Shown here: piece by piece, positions 43,632-52,603 of the stretch
How the letters are laid out: the number at the start of each line of letters is the position of its first letter
Numbering within the stretch: position 1 is the first letter of the stretch
Origin: Pseudomonadota bacterium
GTDB taxonomy: Bacteria; Pseudomonadota; Alphaproteobacteria; Rickettsiales; UBA3002
Reading direction: 5' to 3'
NCBI GenBank assembly: GCA_040384265.1
Contig: JAZKJM010000005.1
Coordinates: 239,166-303,165 of the forward strand
DNA length: 64,000 bases
Position numbers and translations under genes: made by a program
The notes under the pieces: model-generated
The model's database searches: none
Told to the model about the DNA's origin: nothing
The model's input: only the letters and a program-made list of their open reading frames with translations

Positions 43632-45559
43632 TCCCCGAGCTTGGCCAATTCTGTCTGGTGCTGGCGTTTGTGGTCAGCCTGTTGCAAGCGGGGGTGCCGC
43701 TGCTGGCGCGCCTCAACCGCCCGCACGCGCTACTGCACCTCACCAAACCCACCGCGACGGCGCTTTTCCTGCTCATCAGCGGTGCGTTTTCGGCGCTCAT
43801 CGCCTGCTATGTGCTGTCGGATTTTTCGGTGCTCACCGTGGTGCTCAACTCGCATACCAGCAAGCCGCTGCTGTATAAAATCGTCGGCAGCTGGGGCAAT
43901 CACGAGGGCTCCATGCTGCTGTGGATGTGGGTGCTGGCCGCCTGCGGCTTCCTCGTCGCCTACCTGCGCACGCACGACACCCAGCTGCGTGCCGTCACTC
44001 TCGCTGTGCTCGGCCTCATTTCCGCCGGGTTCCTCGCCTTCATCCTCTTCACGTCCAACCCCTTCCTGCGCGTCTTCCCGCCCCCGGCGGATGGTGAAGA
44101 CCTCAACCCCCTGTTGCAGGATATCGGCCTCGCCTTCCACCCGCCCACGCTTTACATCGGGTATGTCGGCTTCGGCATTGTGTTCGCCTATGCGATTGCG
44201 GGCCTGCTGCTCAAACGCATCGACGCCAACTGGGCGCGCACCGTCCATCCGTGGATTTTGCTGCCGTGGAGCTTCCTGACGCTGGGCATCGCTGCCGGTA
44301 GCTGGTGGGCCTACCGCGAGCTGGGCTGGGGCGGCTGGTGGTTCTGGGATCCGGTCGAAAATGTCTCGCTGCTGCCATGGCTCATCGGCACCGCGCTGCT
44401 GCATTCCAACATGGTGCTGGAGCGGCGCGGCCAGCTGGCGCGCTGGGTGGCGCTGCTCGCCATTCTCGCTTTCACCATGTCGCTGATTGGCACCTTCATT
44501 GTGCGTTCGGGCCTTATCACCTCGGTGCATGCGTTCGCGGCGGACCCCACGCGCGGCATGTTCATCCTTGCTTATATTGTGGCGACCAGCGGCGGCGCGC
44601 TGCTCGTTTATTCCTTCGCGCAGATGAAACCGGCAAAGCCCGTGGCGCTGCTGTCGCGCAGCGGGTTTATCCTCATCAACAACCTGCTGCTGGTGGCGGC
44701 GGCGGGCATTGTGCTCATCGCCATTCTTTATCCGCTGGCCCTCACCTTGCTGAAGCTGCCGGGCATTTCAGTTGGCCCCGGCTATTTCAACGCCACCTTC
44801 CTGCCCGCCACTGCCGCGCTGCCGCTGCTGGCCGCCCTCGCCCCGCTGATGGCGTGGGATGTTACCACGCGTGACCAGCTGCGCCGCCTCACCATGGCGC
44901 TGCTGCCCGCCGCGCTCGCCGGGGTGCTGATCGCCCTCGCCTTGCTCTCGCCTACCTCCGCATTGCTGTGCATCGCCCTTGCGGTCGGCGGCTGGCTGTT
45001 GCTGGGCACCGCGCGTTACCTCCAACGCATGCGCGCCGCACAGGTGGCGCTGCTCTCGCCCATCGGCCTGCGCCACATCGCCAGCGGCTGCGCCCATGCG
45101 GGCCTCGCCATTTTCATCCTCGGCATGGGCTTCACCGCGACGCTGAAACAAACCTACGAAGCCCCCCTCAACGCCCGCACGCCGATGGTGATGGGCGCCT
45201 ACACCCTCACCGTCATCAAGGCCGAGCGCAGCGAGCAGGATAACTATATCAGCCGCCGCGCGACCATTGCCGTTGCCCATCACGGCCGCGCCATCACCAC
45301 CCTGACGCCGGAGCTGCGCTACTACCCCGTGCGCAGCATGCAGACGACGGAAGCCGCGCTCTATTCCACCCCGCTGCATGATATTTACATCGTGCTGGGC
45401 GAAGCCAACTACGCCGCCAGCAAGGAAGAAACCGCCCTTGGCATCCGTATGTATGTTACCCCCGGCCAGCAGTTCATCTGGTTTGGGTTTGTGCTTGCCG
45501 GGATCGGCGGATTTATCGGCCTCATCGCCGCACTCAAACGCGCAAAGGGAGATCACTGA
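43628..45559 (+). CDS. ccmF: Cytochrome c-type biogenesis protein CcmF
   Basis: Large inner-membrane subunit of the haem lyase. 643 residues, about 14-15 membrane helices, with the WWD-type domain GWGGWWFWDPVENVSLLPW near residue 238 and periplasmic haem-ligand histidines in neighbouring loops (for example WGNHEGS). The ATG overlaps the ccmE stop (ATGA) and the stop overlaps the next ATG (TGATG). Normal length. Confidence 0.97.
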   Translation: MIPELGQFCLVLAFVVSLLQAGVPLLARLNRPHALLHLTKPTATALFLLISGAFSALIACYVLSDFSVLTVVLNSHTSKPLLYKIVGSWGNHEGSMLLWMWVLAACGFLVAYLRTHDTQLRAVTLAVLGLISAGFLAFILFTSNPFLRVFPPPADGEDLNPLLQDIGLAFHPPTLYIGYVGFGIVFAYAIAGLLLKRIDANWARTVHPWILLPWSFLTLGIAAGSWWAYRELGWGGWWFWDPVENVSLLPWLIGTALLHSNMVLERRGQLARWVALLAILAFTMSLIGTFIVRSGLITSVHAFAADPTRGMFILAYIVATSGGALLVYSFAQMKPAKPVALLSRSGFILINNLLLVAAAGIVLIAILYPLALTLLKLPGISVGPGYFNATFLPATAALPLLAALAPLMAWDVTTRDQLRRLTMALLPAALAGVLIALALLSPTSALLCIALAVGGWLLLGTARYLQRMRAAQVALLSPIGLRHIASGCAHAGLAIFILGMGFTATLKQTYEAPLNARTPMVMGAYTLTVIKAERSEQDNYISRRATIAVAHHGRAITTLTPELRYYPVRSMQTTEAALYSTPLHDIYIVLGEANYAASKEETALGIRMYVTPGQQFIWFGFVLAGIGGFIGLIAALKRAKGDH

Positions 45560-46080
45560 TGCGCCTGAATTTTTTCGTTCTCATGGCACTGGCCTTTGTG
45601 GTCATCAGCACGCAATGCAGCAAGCGCGGCCCCTCGGAGAATGATCCGTTCCCGGCTCTCACCCTTGCCCCGTTAAGCGGCGGCAGCGCATGGTCGCCCG
45701 AAATGCTGAAAGGCAAAACCACGCTCATCCAGGTTTTCGCTGCATGGTGCCCGCATTGCGCCAACGAGATGGACGACCTCGCCGCCCTCAAAAAACGTTT
45801 CCCCAACCTGCAGGTCATCGGCATTTTCTGGAATGATGAACCGGCGAATTTGAAGCCGTTCCTGCAACGTTTCGGCAATCCGTATGACAGCATCTGGCGC
45901 GATACAAACGACAGTGTTAATCGCCAGCTAAAAATCCCCGGCGTTCCCGCTATCTATGTGGTCGATGGCACCGGCGTTATCCGCCAACACTATAAGGGCG
46001 CGCTTCGCCCGGAAGTGCGCGATGCGTATCTGATCCCCTATCTTGAACTGCAGCAACCAAAAACCGAAACCATACGGTAG
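45559..46080 (+). CDS. Thioredoxin-like protein, CcmG/DsbE type (first copy)
   Basis: 173-residue membrane-anchored thiol-disulphide protein: N-terminal helix (NFFVLMALAFVVISTQ), thioredoxin fold with the active site WCPHC (Cys64, Cys67), cis-proline in GVPAIYVVDGTG. CcmG keeps apocytochrome cysteines reduced for haem ligation. Its active-site dipeptide PH resembles DsbA rather than the usual PT/AP of CcmG, which would raise its redox potential. A second, shorter-spaced paralogue follows directly. Confidence 0.88.
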   Translation: MRLNFFVLMALAFVVISTQCSKRGPSENDPFPALTLAPLSGGSAWSPEMLKGKTTLIQVFAAWCPHCANEMDDLAALKKRFPNLQVIGIFWNDEPANLKPFLQRFGNPYDSIWRDTNDSVNRQLKIPGVPAIYVVDGTGVIRQHYKGALRPEVRDAYLIPYLELQQPKTETIR

Positions 46081-46084
46081 CACC

Positions 46085-46639
46085 ATGCGCCTCGCCCCTG
46101 TCCTCATCTTCATCGTCCTCGCTGCATTGCTTGGCATTGCGCTCACCCGCCAGAGCGAGCCCGTCGCCCCCGGTGCCGCGACCGATAAGCCCTTCCCCAG
46201 CTTCGCCCTCACCGCGCTTGATGGCACCACACAGTGGAGCAGCGATGCGCTCAAAGGCCAGGTCACCGTCATCAACGTGTTTGCCAGCTGGTGCGCGCCC
46301 TGCGCCGAAGAAATGCCCCAATTCGCCGCGCTGAAAAAGCAATTCCCCACCGTTCGCTTCGAAGGCATCGCCTGGAACGACGACCCCGCCACCTTGAAAA
46401 AATGGCTGGCGACAAACGGCAACCCGTTTGGCACCGTCTGGCTCGACCCCAAGGGCGACGCCACCATTGCGCTGGGCATCAAAGGCATTCCCGAAACCTT
46501 CGTGGTCGATGGGCAGGGCACGCTGCGTTACCGCCTGCCCGGCGTGCTCACCGCGGATTTGGCCACGGGTGAATTTGCGCTGCTGCTAACCGCGCTGCAA
46601 AACGCCAACCAGCTGCAGGGGATCGCCCATGGGCGTTAA
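46085..46639 (+). CDS. ccmG: Thiol-disulphide interchange protein CcmG/DsbE (second copy)
   Basis: 184 residues: N-terminal anchor (PVLIFIVLAALLGIAL), thioredoxin domain with WCAPC (Cys70, Cys73), the family's acidic residue region, and GIKGIPETFVVDGQG with the cis-proline. This is the copy closest to canonical CcmG. Similar in layout to the upstream copy (both have Lys-Gly ... FAxWC ... IxWNDxP), so a tandem duplication is likely. It starts 4 bases after the preceding stop and overlaps ccmH by 11 bases. Confidence 0.92.
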   Translation: MRLAPVLIFIVLAALLGIALTRQSEPVAPGAATDKPFPSFALTALDGTTQWSSDALKGQVTVINVFASWCAPCAEEMPQFAALKKQFPTVRFEGIAWNDDPATLKKWLATNGNPFGTVWLDPKGDATIALGIKGIPETFVVDGQGTLRYRLPGVLTADLATGEFALLLTALQNANQLQGIAHGR

Positions 46640-47021
46640 GCTGCGCACGCTGCTGCTCGCCCTCGTTTTCAGCGCCAGCGCCCATGCCGCCAGCATCGAG
46701 CGCCCGCTGAGCGACGCCGCGCAGGAGCAAACCGCGCGCCATATTTTTCACGCACTCAAATGCGTCGTCTGCGAGGGCCAGTCGCTCGCCGAATCCGATG
46801 CCGTGCTCGCCCGCCAGATGCGCGACCATGTGCGCAGCATGATCGCGCAGGGCAAAAGCGAACCTGAAATTCTTGAGTATTTCCGCGCCCAATATGGCGA
46901 CCAGATACTGCTCACCCCGCCGCTGCAGCGTAGCACGCTGCTGCTGTGGCTCACCCCGCTGCTGCTGCTTGGCATCGGCATCACCCTGCTACGCCGCATG
47001 ACCCGTGGAGACCGCCCATGA
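46629..47021 (+). CDS. ccmH: Cytochrome c-type biogenesis protein CcmH/CcmL
   Basis: 130 residues: signal peptide (TLLLALVFSASAHA), periplasmic helical domain with redox pair Cys45-Val-Val-Cys48 in LKCVVCEGQSLAESDA, and a C-terminal membrane helix (LLLWLTPLLLLGIGITLL). It reduces apocytochrome cysteines in the haem lyase. The canonical motif is LRCxxCQ; here the last residue is Glu. Its stop overlaps the next ORF by 4 bases. Confidence 0.95.
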   Translation: MGVKLRTLLLALVFSASAHAASIERPLSDAAQEQTARHIFHALKCVVCEGQSLAESDAVLARQMRDHVRSMIAQGKSEPEILEYFRAQYGDQILLTPPLQRSTLLLWLTPLLLLGIGITLLRRMTRGDRP

Positions 47022-47215
47022 CCACCCATTTTATCGGCTTCGCCCTGTATCTGTGCGTCAGCGCGCTGCTGCTGATTGTCTGCCCGGTGATGATGCACCC
47101 AACCCTGCCGCGCCACCGCAAGCTCATCATCAGCGCTATCGCGTTTTTCGTTGTCGTTCCGCTAGGTTGCGGGATTTACGCCCTCATCGGCGCGCCGGAA
47201 ATGGCCGCTGCTTAA
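47018..47215 (+). CDS. 65-residue truncated CcmI-like membrane protein
   Basis: Two membrane helices (HFIGFALYLCVSALLLIVCP and LIISAIAFFVVVPLGCGIYA) joined by the loop HPTLPRHRK, ending YALIGAPEMAAA. The position after ccmH and the second helix ending in VPLxxGIYxxIGxPE match the membrane part of CcmI (CycH), the last subunit of the haem lyase. CcmI usually continues with a periplasmic TPR domain of 200 or more residues, which is absent: TAA follows at once and no TPR-encoding frame continues. Start overlaps ccmH (ATGA). Confidence 0.65.
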   Translation: MTTHFIGFALYLCVSALLLIVCPVMMHPTLPRHRKLIISAIAFFVVVPLGCGIYALIGAPEMAAA

Positions 47216-47298
47216 TCGGCAATCGCCAGTTGGCATCGGCGCCACAACCATGTATAATGCGCGCAGGATTGAACGCGCCCTTGATGAAGGAGATCGCC

Positions 47299-48012
47299 AT
47301 GCATACCGACCGCATCCTTTTTGTTCTCACCTCCGCCGACCGCATGGGCAACGCGCCCGAGCCCACCGGCTCCTGGCTCGAAGAAATCGCCGCGCCCTAT
47401 TACACCTTCCTCGATGCGCGGTGCGAGATCACCCTCGCGTCACCCAAAGGTGGCAAAGCGCCGCTCGATCCGAAAAGCTTCGCGGAGGAATATACCAGCG
47501 CCTCCACCCGCCGTTTCGATGCGGATGCCACAGCGCAAGCAGCACTCGCCACCACCACGCCGCTTGCCACCATCGACGCGGATGATTACCACGCCATTTT
47601 CTTCGCCGGTGGCCACGGCACGATGGCGGATTTCCCGACCGATCCCATCGTCGCCAGCGTCATCGAGCAATTTTATGCGGCGGGCAAACCTGTTTCCGCT
47701 GTGTGCCACGGCCCGGCCTGTTTCATGCGCGCGCGCAAACCCGCCGGCGAGCCGATGATCGACGCTCACCGCTTCACCTGTTTTACGGATGAAGAAGAAA
47801 CCCTCGTCGGCCTGCATGAAATTGTGCCGTTCCTACTTGAATCGAGCCTTGCGGCGCTTGGTGGCATTCCGCAACGTGCCGCACCGTTTGCAGCCAATGT
47901 GGTGGTGGATGGCCAGCTCATCACCGGCCAGAACCCGGCCTCCGCCATCCCGGTCGCCGAAGCCGTCATCCACCAGCTGCGCACCCGCCAGCAGGAACGC
48001 AGCGCGGCATAG
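47299..48012 (+). CDS. DJ-1/PfpI family protein, Hsp31-like
   Basis: 237 residues. Nucleophile Cys in SAVCHGPACF, Glu in PTGSWLEE and the GGHGTMADFP loop match the Hsp31/glyoxalase III-like branch of the DJ-1/PfpI superfamily, which detoxifies methylglyoxal or acts as a chaperone. No signal peptide. AAGGAG lies 7 bases before the ATG at 47299. It follows the ccm operon by 83 bases and is probably transcribed separately. Confidence 0.88.
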   Translation: MHTDRILFVLTSADRMGNAPEPTGSWLEEIAAPYYTFLDARCEITLASPKGGKAPLDPKSFAEEYTSASTRRFDADATAQAALATTTPLATIDADDYHAIFFAGGHGTMADFPTDPIVASVIEQFYAAGKPVSAVCHGPACFMRARKPAGEPMIDAHRFTCFTDEEETLVGLHEIVPFLLESSLAALGGIPQRAAPFAANVVVDGQLITGQNPASAIPVAEAVIHQLRTRQQERSAA

Positions 48013-48065
48013 CCCAATATAGTTTTGTTTTCCCGGTGGACATTGCCCAATCGCCTCCCTAAGTA

Positions 48066-49364
48066 ATGGGCATGACATCGATTAAACTATTAGTGAGTCG
48101 GCGCTTTGGGGCGATGTTTGCCACCATGGCGCTGGGCGCGTTTAACGACAACTATTACAAAAACGCCCTCATCATCATCACCACCTACCATCTCGCCAAA
48201 CAAATGGGGATCGAAGCGGCGACGCTGCTGAGCATTGCATCCGCGTGTTTTATCCTGCCGTTTTTCCTGTTCTCGGGCTTCGCCGGGGAGCTGGCCGACC
48301 GCATGCCCAAGCACCAGCTGGTGCGCATTCTCAAAGCCACCGAGTTCGTGCTTATCATCATGGCCAGTGTCGCGCTGTGGCACCAGCATGCATGGTCGCT
48401 GCTGACCATCCTGTTCCTGCTGGGCGTACAGGCCGCATTTTTCGGCCCGGTGAAATACGCCATCCTGCCAGAGCTGCTCGCCAAGGATGAGCTGCTGCAA
48501 GGCAACGCGATGGTCGAGGGCGGCACCTTCCTTTCCATCCTGCTTGGCACGTTGATCGGCGGGTTGCTGATCCTGCAGCCCAACGGCAACGAGATCGTCG
48601 CCACCACCCTCATCGGCGCAAGCGCGCTGGGCCTATGGGCAGCGTGGCGCGTGCCCGTCACTTATGTCAGCAAAAAAGAGCTGCGCATCAATTACAACGT
48701 GTTCCAAAGCACCTGGCGCATGGTGCGCCACGCCTTCGAAAATCCGGGGCTGATTTTCCCCATCCTCGGCATCTCGTGGTTCTGGTCGATCGGCGCGACC
48801 TACCTCACCCAGCTGCCGGTATTCACCAAAGAAATCATCGGCGCGGACGAGAAAGTGGTGACGCTGTTCAACGGCGTGTTCACCGTCGGCATTGCGCTGG
48901 GCTCGTTCTATTGCCCGCTGGTCATCAAATGGCTGCGCAGCCGCGCCCGCTACCTGCCCATCATCGCCCTCACCGGTGTGTTCCTGTTTGGGATCGATGT
49001 GTGCTTCATCGGCCACCACGCCGCGCCGCCCCCGCCGGATGAGCTGCTCAGCTTCGTCGCCTACCTCACCGCCTCGCCGCACCATCTGCGCCTCGCAACC
49101 GACCTGTTCCTGCTCGCCTTCTGCGGCGGCATGTTCATTGTGCCGCTCTACACCCAGCTGCAAACCGCCAGCGAGGAGCACGAGCGCGCCCGCACCATCG
49201 CCAGCAACAATGTCATCAACGCCCTGTTCATCGCCACCGCGTCGATCCTGGCTGCCGTCATGTTCGGTCTGAAATTTAATGTGCTGCAGGTGCTCTTCGT
49301 CTTCGCCCTGCTCAACCTACCCGTCATCGGCGCGCTGGTGTATTTCACGCAGCGTAAACGGTAA
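48066..49364 (+). CDS. Major facilitator transporter, LplT-like
   Basis: 432 residues with about 12 predicted membrane helices. ALGAFNDNYYKNAL in helix 1 and FFGPVKYAILPELL near residue 125 are signatures of the LplT/Aas-type MFS branch, which flips lysophospholipids across the inner membrane for re-acylation. No acyltransferase domain is fused and none lies next to it, so substrate assignment is tentative. Alternative start at 48072. Confidence 0.8.
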   Translation: MGMTSIKLLVSRRFGAMFATMALGAFNDNYYKNALIIITTYHLAKQMGIEAATLLSIASACFILPFFLFSGFAGELADRMPKHQLVRILKATEFVLIIMASVALWHQHAWSLLTILFLLGVQAAFFGPVKYAILPELLAKDELLQGNAMVEGGTFLSILLGTLIGGLLILQPNGNEIVATTLIGASALGLWAAWRVPVTYVSKKELRINYNVFQSTWRMVRHAFENPGLIFPILGISWFWSIGATYLTQLPVFTKEIIGADEKVVTLFNGVFTVGIALGSFYCPLVIKWLRSRARYLPIIALTGVFLFGIDVCFIGHHAAPPPPDELLSFVAYLTASPHHLRLATDLFLLAFCGGMFIVPLYTQLQTASEEHERARTIASNNVINALFIATASILAAVMFGLKFNVLQVLFVFALLNLPVIGALVYFTQRKR

Positions 49365-49468
49365 TCATCAAAAAGAGATAGAAGCCCCACCAAAGCGAGC
49401 CGGGCGAGCCAGCCATGAGCCAGCGGAGCTGCGCGCAGGGTTCGTCAGCAGACGAACCTGTAGCAAGC

Positions 49469-49497
49469 AAAACCATCTTCAGCTACGCTGAAGATGG
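49469..49497 (-). terminator. Rho-independent terminator of tRNA-His
   Basis: On the minus strand CCATCTTCAGC, loop GTA, GCTGAAGATGG, then TTTT. The first three bases of the stem are the CCA end of the tRNA, so terminator and mature tRNA overlap. Confidence 0.85.
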
Positions 49498-49572
49498 GGC
49501 GAGTGACGGGAATTGAACCCGCAACCTCCGGTACCACAAACCGGCGCTCTAACCAATTGAGCTACACCCGCC
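49495..49572 (-). tRNA. tRNA-His (anticodon GTG)
   Basis: 78 bases including CCA. The cloverleaf folds with acceptor G1-C72 to G7-C66 plus the extra 5' G(-1) paired to C73 that marks histidine tRNAs. D-arm GCTC/GAGC, anticodon stem CCGGT/ACCGG with loop TTGTGGT, T-arm loop TTCAATT. CCA is encoded. Confidence 0.97.
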
Positions 49573-49695
49573 ATACGAGAGAGCGAGGGTTAAACGCCAT
49601 ATGCGGGTAAAAATCAAGTGGGGAATCATGGTTCGTGCATCCTCCAGCTGTGATGCGGTCTTCATGACGGCATCTGCCTTATCGGTGGCACGGTG

Positions 49696-49719
49696 GACCC
49701 CGTCATGCGACGGGGTGAC
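49696..49719. repeat. Solitary arm of CCCCGTC-type repeat
   Basis: A 24-base sequence, GACCCCGTCATGCGACGGGG plus TGAC, identical to the right arm of the element at 880-951, but without a partner arm nearby. It still forms its own 7-base-pair hairpin. Confidence 0.85.
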
Positions 49720-49866
49720 AGGTGGGGGATTGCCCGCTTTTTCATCACACGCTTGCCCAATAATTAAGCATCACGCCGCAATAGCGTGCGCACGGCACCG
49801 AGGCTGAAAGCCAGAAACCGGCGACAACCACTTGAGCAAGCTCCATTCCCCCGATTTTCTGCCATC

Positions 49867-49882
49867 TGGCACAAGGGTTGCT
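49867..49882 (+). promoter_or_regulatory. Sigma-54 promoter of glnB-glnA
   Basis: TGGCAC-AAGGG-TTGCT matches the RpoN consensus TGGCAC-N5-TTGCW at every defined base, with the GG (49868-49869) and GC (49880-49881) elements 10 bases apart. It ends 35 bases before the glnB ATG, implying nitrogen control through an NtrC-type activator. Confidence 0.88.
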
Positions 49883-49884
49883 GA

Positions 49885-50256
<372 letters not shown>

Positions 50257-50291
50257 ACCAATATTCTAAACCCACGAAAGGAAGACTACCC

Positions 50292-51716
50292 ATGGCCGCT
50301 AAACAAAAACCAACCGCAAAAGACGTGCTTGCCCTGATTAAGGAGAAGGAATCTGTCTTTGTCGATTTCCGCTTCACCGACCCGCGCGGCAAATGGCAGC
50401 ACACCACCTACCTCGCCAACAAGGTGGATGAGAACAGCTTCATCGATGGCATCATGTTCGATGGTTCCTCGATCGCCGGTTGGAAGTCGATCGACAAATC
50501 CGACATGATCCTGATGCCTGATACCGACACCGCGTTCATGGATCCCTTCACCGCGCAGCCGACCATGGTCATCACCTGCGACGTCATCGAGCCATCGACC
50601 GGTCAGGCCTATGACCGCGACCCGCGCTCGACCGCGAAAAAAGCGGAAGCCTACCTGCAATATACCGGCATCGGCGACACCGCCTATTTCGGCCCGGAGC
50701 TGGAATTCTTCATGTTCGATTCCATCACCTTCAACCACGACATGTTCAGCGCCGGCTTCAAGATTGAGTCGGAAGAGAACCCGAACAATTCCGGCAAGGA
50801 ATATGCGCATGGCAACCTCGGCCACCGCCCGGGCGTCAAAGGCGGTTACTTCCCCGTCGCACCGGTCGATTCGGCACAAGACATCCGCGGTGAAATGCTC
50901 ACCACGCTTGCCGAAGTGGGCATCACCCCTGTGCTGCACCACCATGAAGTGGCACCAAGCCAGCACGAGCTGGGCTTTGATTTCAGCACCCTCACCCTCA
51001 CCGGCGACAACGTGCAGAAATACAAATACGTGATCCACAACGTCGCCAACACCTATGGCAAAACCGTCACGTTCATGCCGAAGCCAATCTACGGCGATAA
51101 CGGCTCGGGCATGCATGTCCACCAGTCGATCTGGAAAGACGGCAAGCCGCTATTCGCGGGCAACGGTTACGCCGACCTGTCGGAAACCTGCCTGTATTAC
51201 ATCGGCGGCATCATCAAACACGCGAAGGCGCTCAACGCCATCACCAACGCCAGCACCAACAGCTACAAACGCCTCGTCCCGGGCTATGAAGCACCGGTGC
51301 TGCTCGCTTACTCGTCGCGTAACCGTTCGGCGTCGATCCGCATCCCGTATGTGGCCAGCCCGAAAGCGAAACGCATCGAGACGCGCTTCCCCGATAGCTC
51401 CGGCAACCCGTACCTCACCTTCGCGGCCCTGCTGATGGCGGGTCTGGATGGCATCGAGAACAAGATCCACCCTGGCGATGCCATGGACAAGAACTTGTAC
51501 GACCTGCCGCCGGAAGAGCTGAAAGACATCCCAACCGTCTGCGGTTCGCTGCGTGAAGCGATCCACGCGCTCGAAACCGACCGCGCCTTCCTCAAAAAAG
51601 GCGATGTGTTCACCGACGAGCAGCTCGATGCCTATATCGACCTCAAGAAAGAAGAACTCGCCAAGTGGGAAATGTCGCCCCACCCGGTCGAATTCAAAAT
51701 GTACTACTCGCACTAG
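50292..51716 (+). CDS. glnA: Glutamine synthetase type I
   Basis: ATP-dependent synthesis of glutamine from glutamate and ammonia. 474 residues, dodecameric type GSI-beta: [10 protein letters not shown], metal ligand region [30 protein letters not shown]-type core (here [11 protein letters not shown]), and the adenylylation loop [10 protein letters not shown] with its Tyr, so activity should be tuned by GlnE through PII. AAAGGAAG precedes the ATG. A strong terminator follows. Confidence 0.98.
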   Translation: MAAKQKPTAKDVLALIKEKESVFVDFRFTDPRGKWQHTTYLANKVDENSFIDGIMFDGSSIAGWKSIDKSDMILMPDTDTAFMDPFTAQPTMVITCDVIEPSTGQAYDRDPRSTAKKAEAYLQYTGIGDTAYFGPELEFFMFDSITFNHDMFSAGFKIESEENPNNSGKEYAHGNLGHRPGVKGGYFPVAPVDSAQDIRGEMLTTLAEVGITPVLHHHEVAPSQHELGFDFSTLTLTGDNVQKYKYVIHNVANTYGKTVTFMPKPIYGDNGSGMHVHQSIWKDGKPLFAGNGYADLSETCLYYIGGIIKHAKALNAITNASTNSYKRLVPGYEAPVLLAYSSRNRSASIRIPYVASPKAKRIETRFPDSSGNPYLTFAALLMAGLDGIENKIHPGDAMDKNLYDLPPEELKDIPTVCGSLREAIHALETDRAFLKKGDVFTDEQLDAYIDLKKEELAKWEMSPHPVEFKMYYSH

Positions 51717-51737
51717 GTTCGGTGCGCATCACCAACG

Positions 51738-51763
51738 AAAAGGGCGCCCCCGGGCGCCCTTTT
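51738..51763 (+). terminator. Rho-independent terminator of glnBA
   Basis: AAAAGGGCGCC, loop CCCG, GGCGCCCTTTT followed by further T residues. It lies 22 bases after the glnA stop. Confidence 0.93.
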
Positions 51764-51805
51764 TATTTGATTGCGAAGATACTGGACTACATGTAAAATC
51801 AGCCC

Positions 51806-52597
51806 ATGCACCACCGCCCCCATCGTCGCGCGTTTACCATTCTCGAACTAAGCCTCGTGCTATCCGTCGTCGCGCTGCTGATCGGGTCGGTTGTCGCCGG
51901 CAAAAGCATGATGCGCGCCGCCGAATTGCGTAGCGTGATGACCGATGCCCAGACCTACCTGACCGCCATCGCCAACTTCCGTAACCAGTATAAATACCTG
52001 CCCGGCGACATGCCCAACGCCACCAAATACTGGGGTGCTGCTGACCCCACCCCTGCCACCTGCGTTACCCTCGCCAGCGACGACACCACCTGCGACGGCA
52101 ATGCCGACGGCATGGTCAACCGCAGCACCAACGAGCCCTTCCGCGTCTGGCAACATCTGCGCAGCGCCGGCATGATCAGCCAGAAATTCACTGGCATCAA
52201 CAGCGGTGCAGGCAGCAATGACTCCACCCCCGGCGTGAACGTGCCCGCCGCCCGCATCCCCAACACCGGCTTTGCCTACGTCAACTATACCTCGGCAGGG
52301 AACACCGTTATTACTGCCGCCAATTATGGCAACACGCTCATGTTCGGCACCCGATATGCCGGTTTTGAGCCGCTTACTGCCGCCATCACCGCGGTGGATG
52401 CATTTTCAATGGACACTAAAATGGATGACGGCAAACCCGCCACCGGCCAATGGATGGCCAACGGCACCGGTGGCAGTTCATGGGGCTCTGCCACTGCCTG
52501 TACCACCAGCAGCGGCAACACGGATCTCACCGGTGGCTATAACGTTACCGCCACGGCGGCGATTTCCTGCAGCTTCTATATTATGTCGGGATTATAG
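51806..52597 (+). CDS. Type IV pilin-like protein with prepilin leader (second copy)
   Basis: 263 residues. Leader MHHRPHRRA, then FTILELSLVLSVVALLIGS with Glu5, the class III signal pattern. The head domain resembles the protein at 24837: GDMPNATKYWG, cysteine-flanked DxNxDG loop (CDGNADG), FRVWQHLRSAG, DTKMDDGKPATG and a C-terminal Cys. Base composition is GC-rich like the chromosome. Standing alone behind the glnA terminator, it is not in the pil cluster; it may be a minor pilin or a pseudopilin. Confidence 0.87.
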   Translation: MHHRPHRRAFTILELSLVLSVVALLIGSVVAGKSMMRAAELRSVMTDAQTYLTAIANFRNQYKYLPGDMPNATKYWGAADPTPATCVTLASDDTTCDGNADGMVNRSTNEPFRVWQHLRSAGMISQKFTGINSGAGSNDSTPGVNVPAARIPNTGFAYVNYTSAGNTVITAANYGNTLMFGTRYAGFEPLTAAITAVDAFSMDTKMDDGKPATGQWMANGTGGSSWGSATACTTSSGNTDLTGGYNVTATAAISCSFYIMSGL

Positions 52598-52603
52598 GGG
52601 CGA

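Noticed and set aside
49601-49807. A 68-codon plus-strand open frame upstream of glnB.
   Set aside because: No ribosome binding site, overlaps the solitary repeat arm and has no recognisable sequence.
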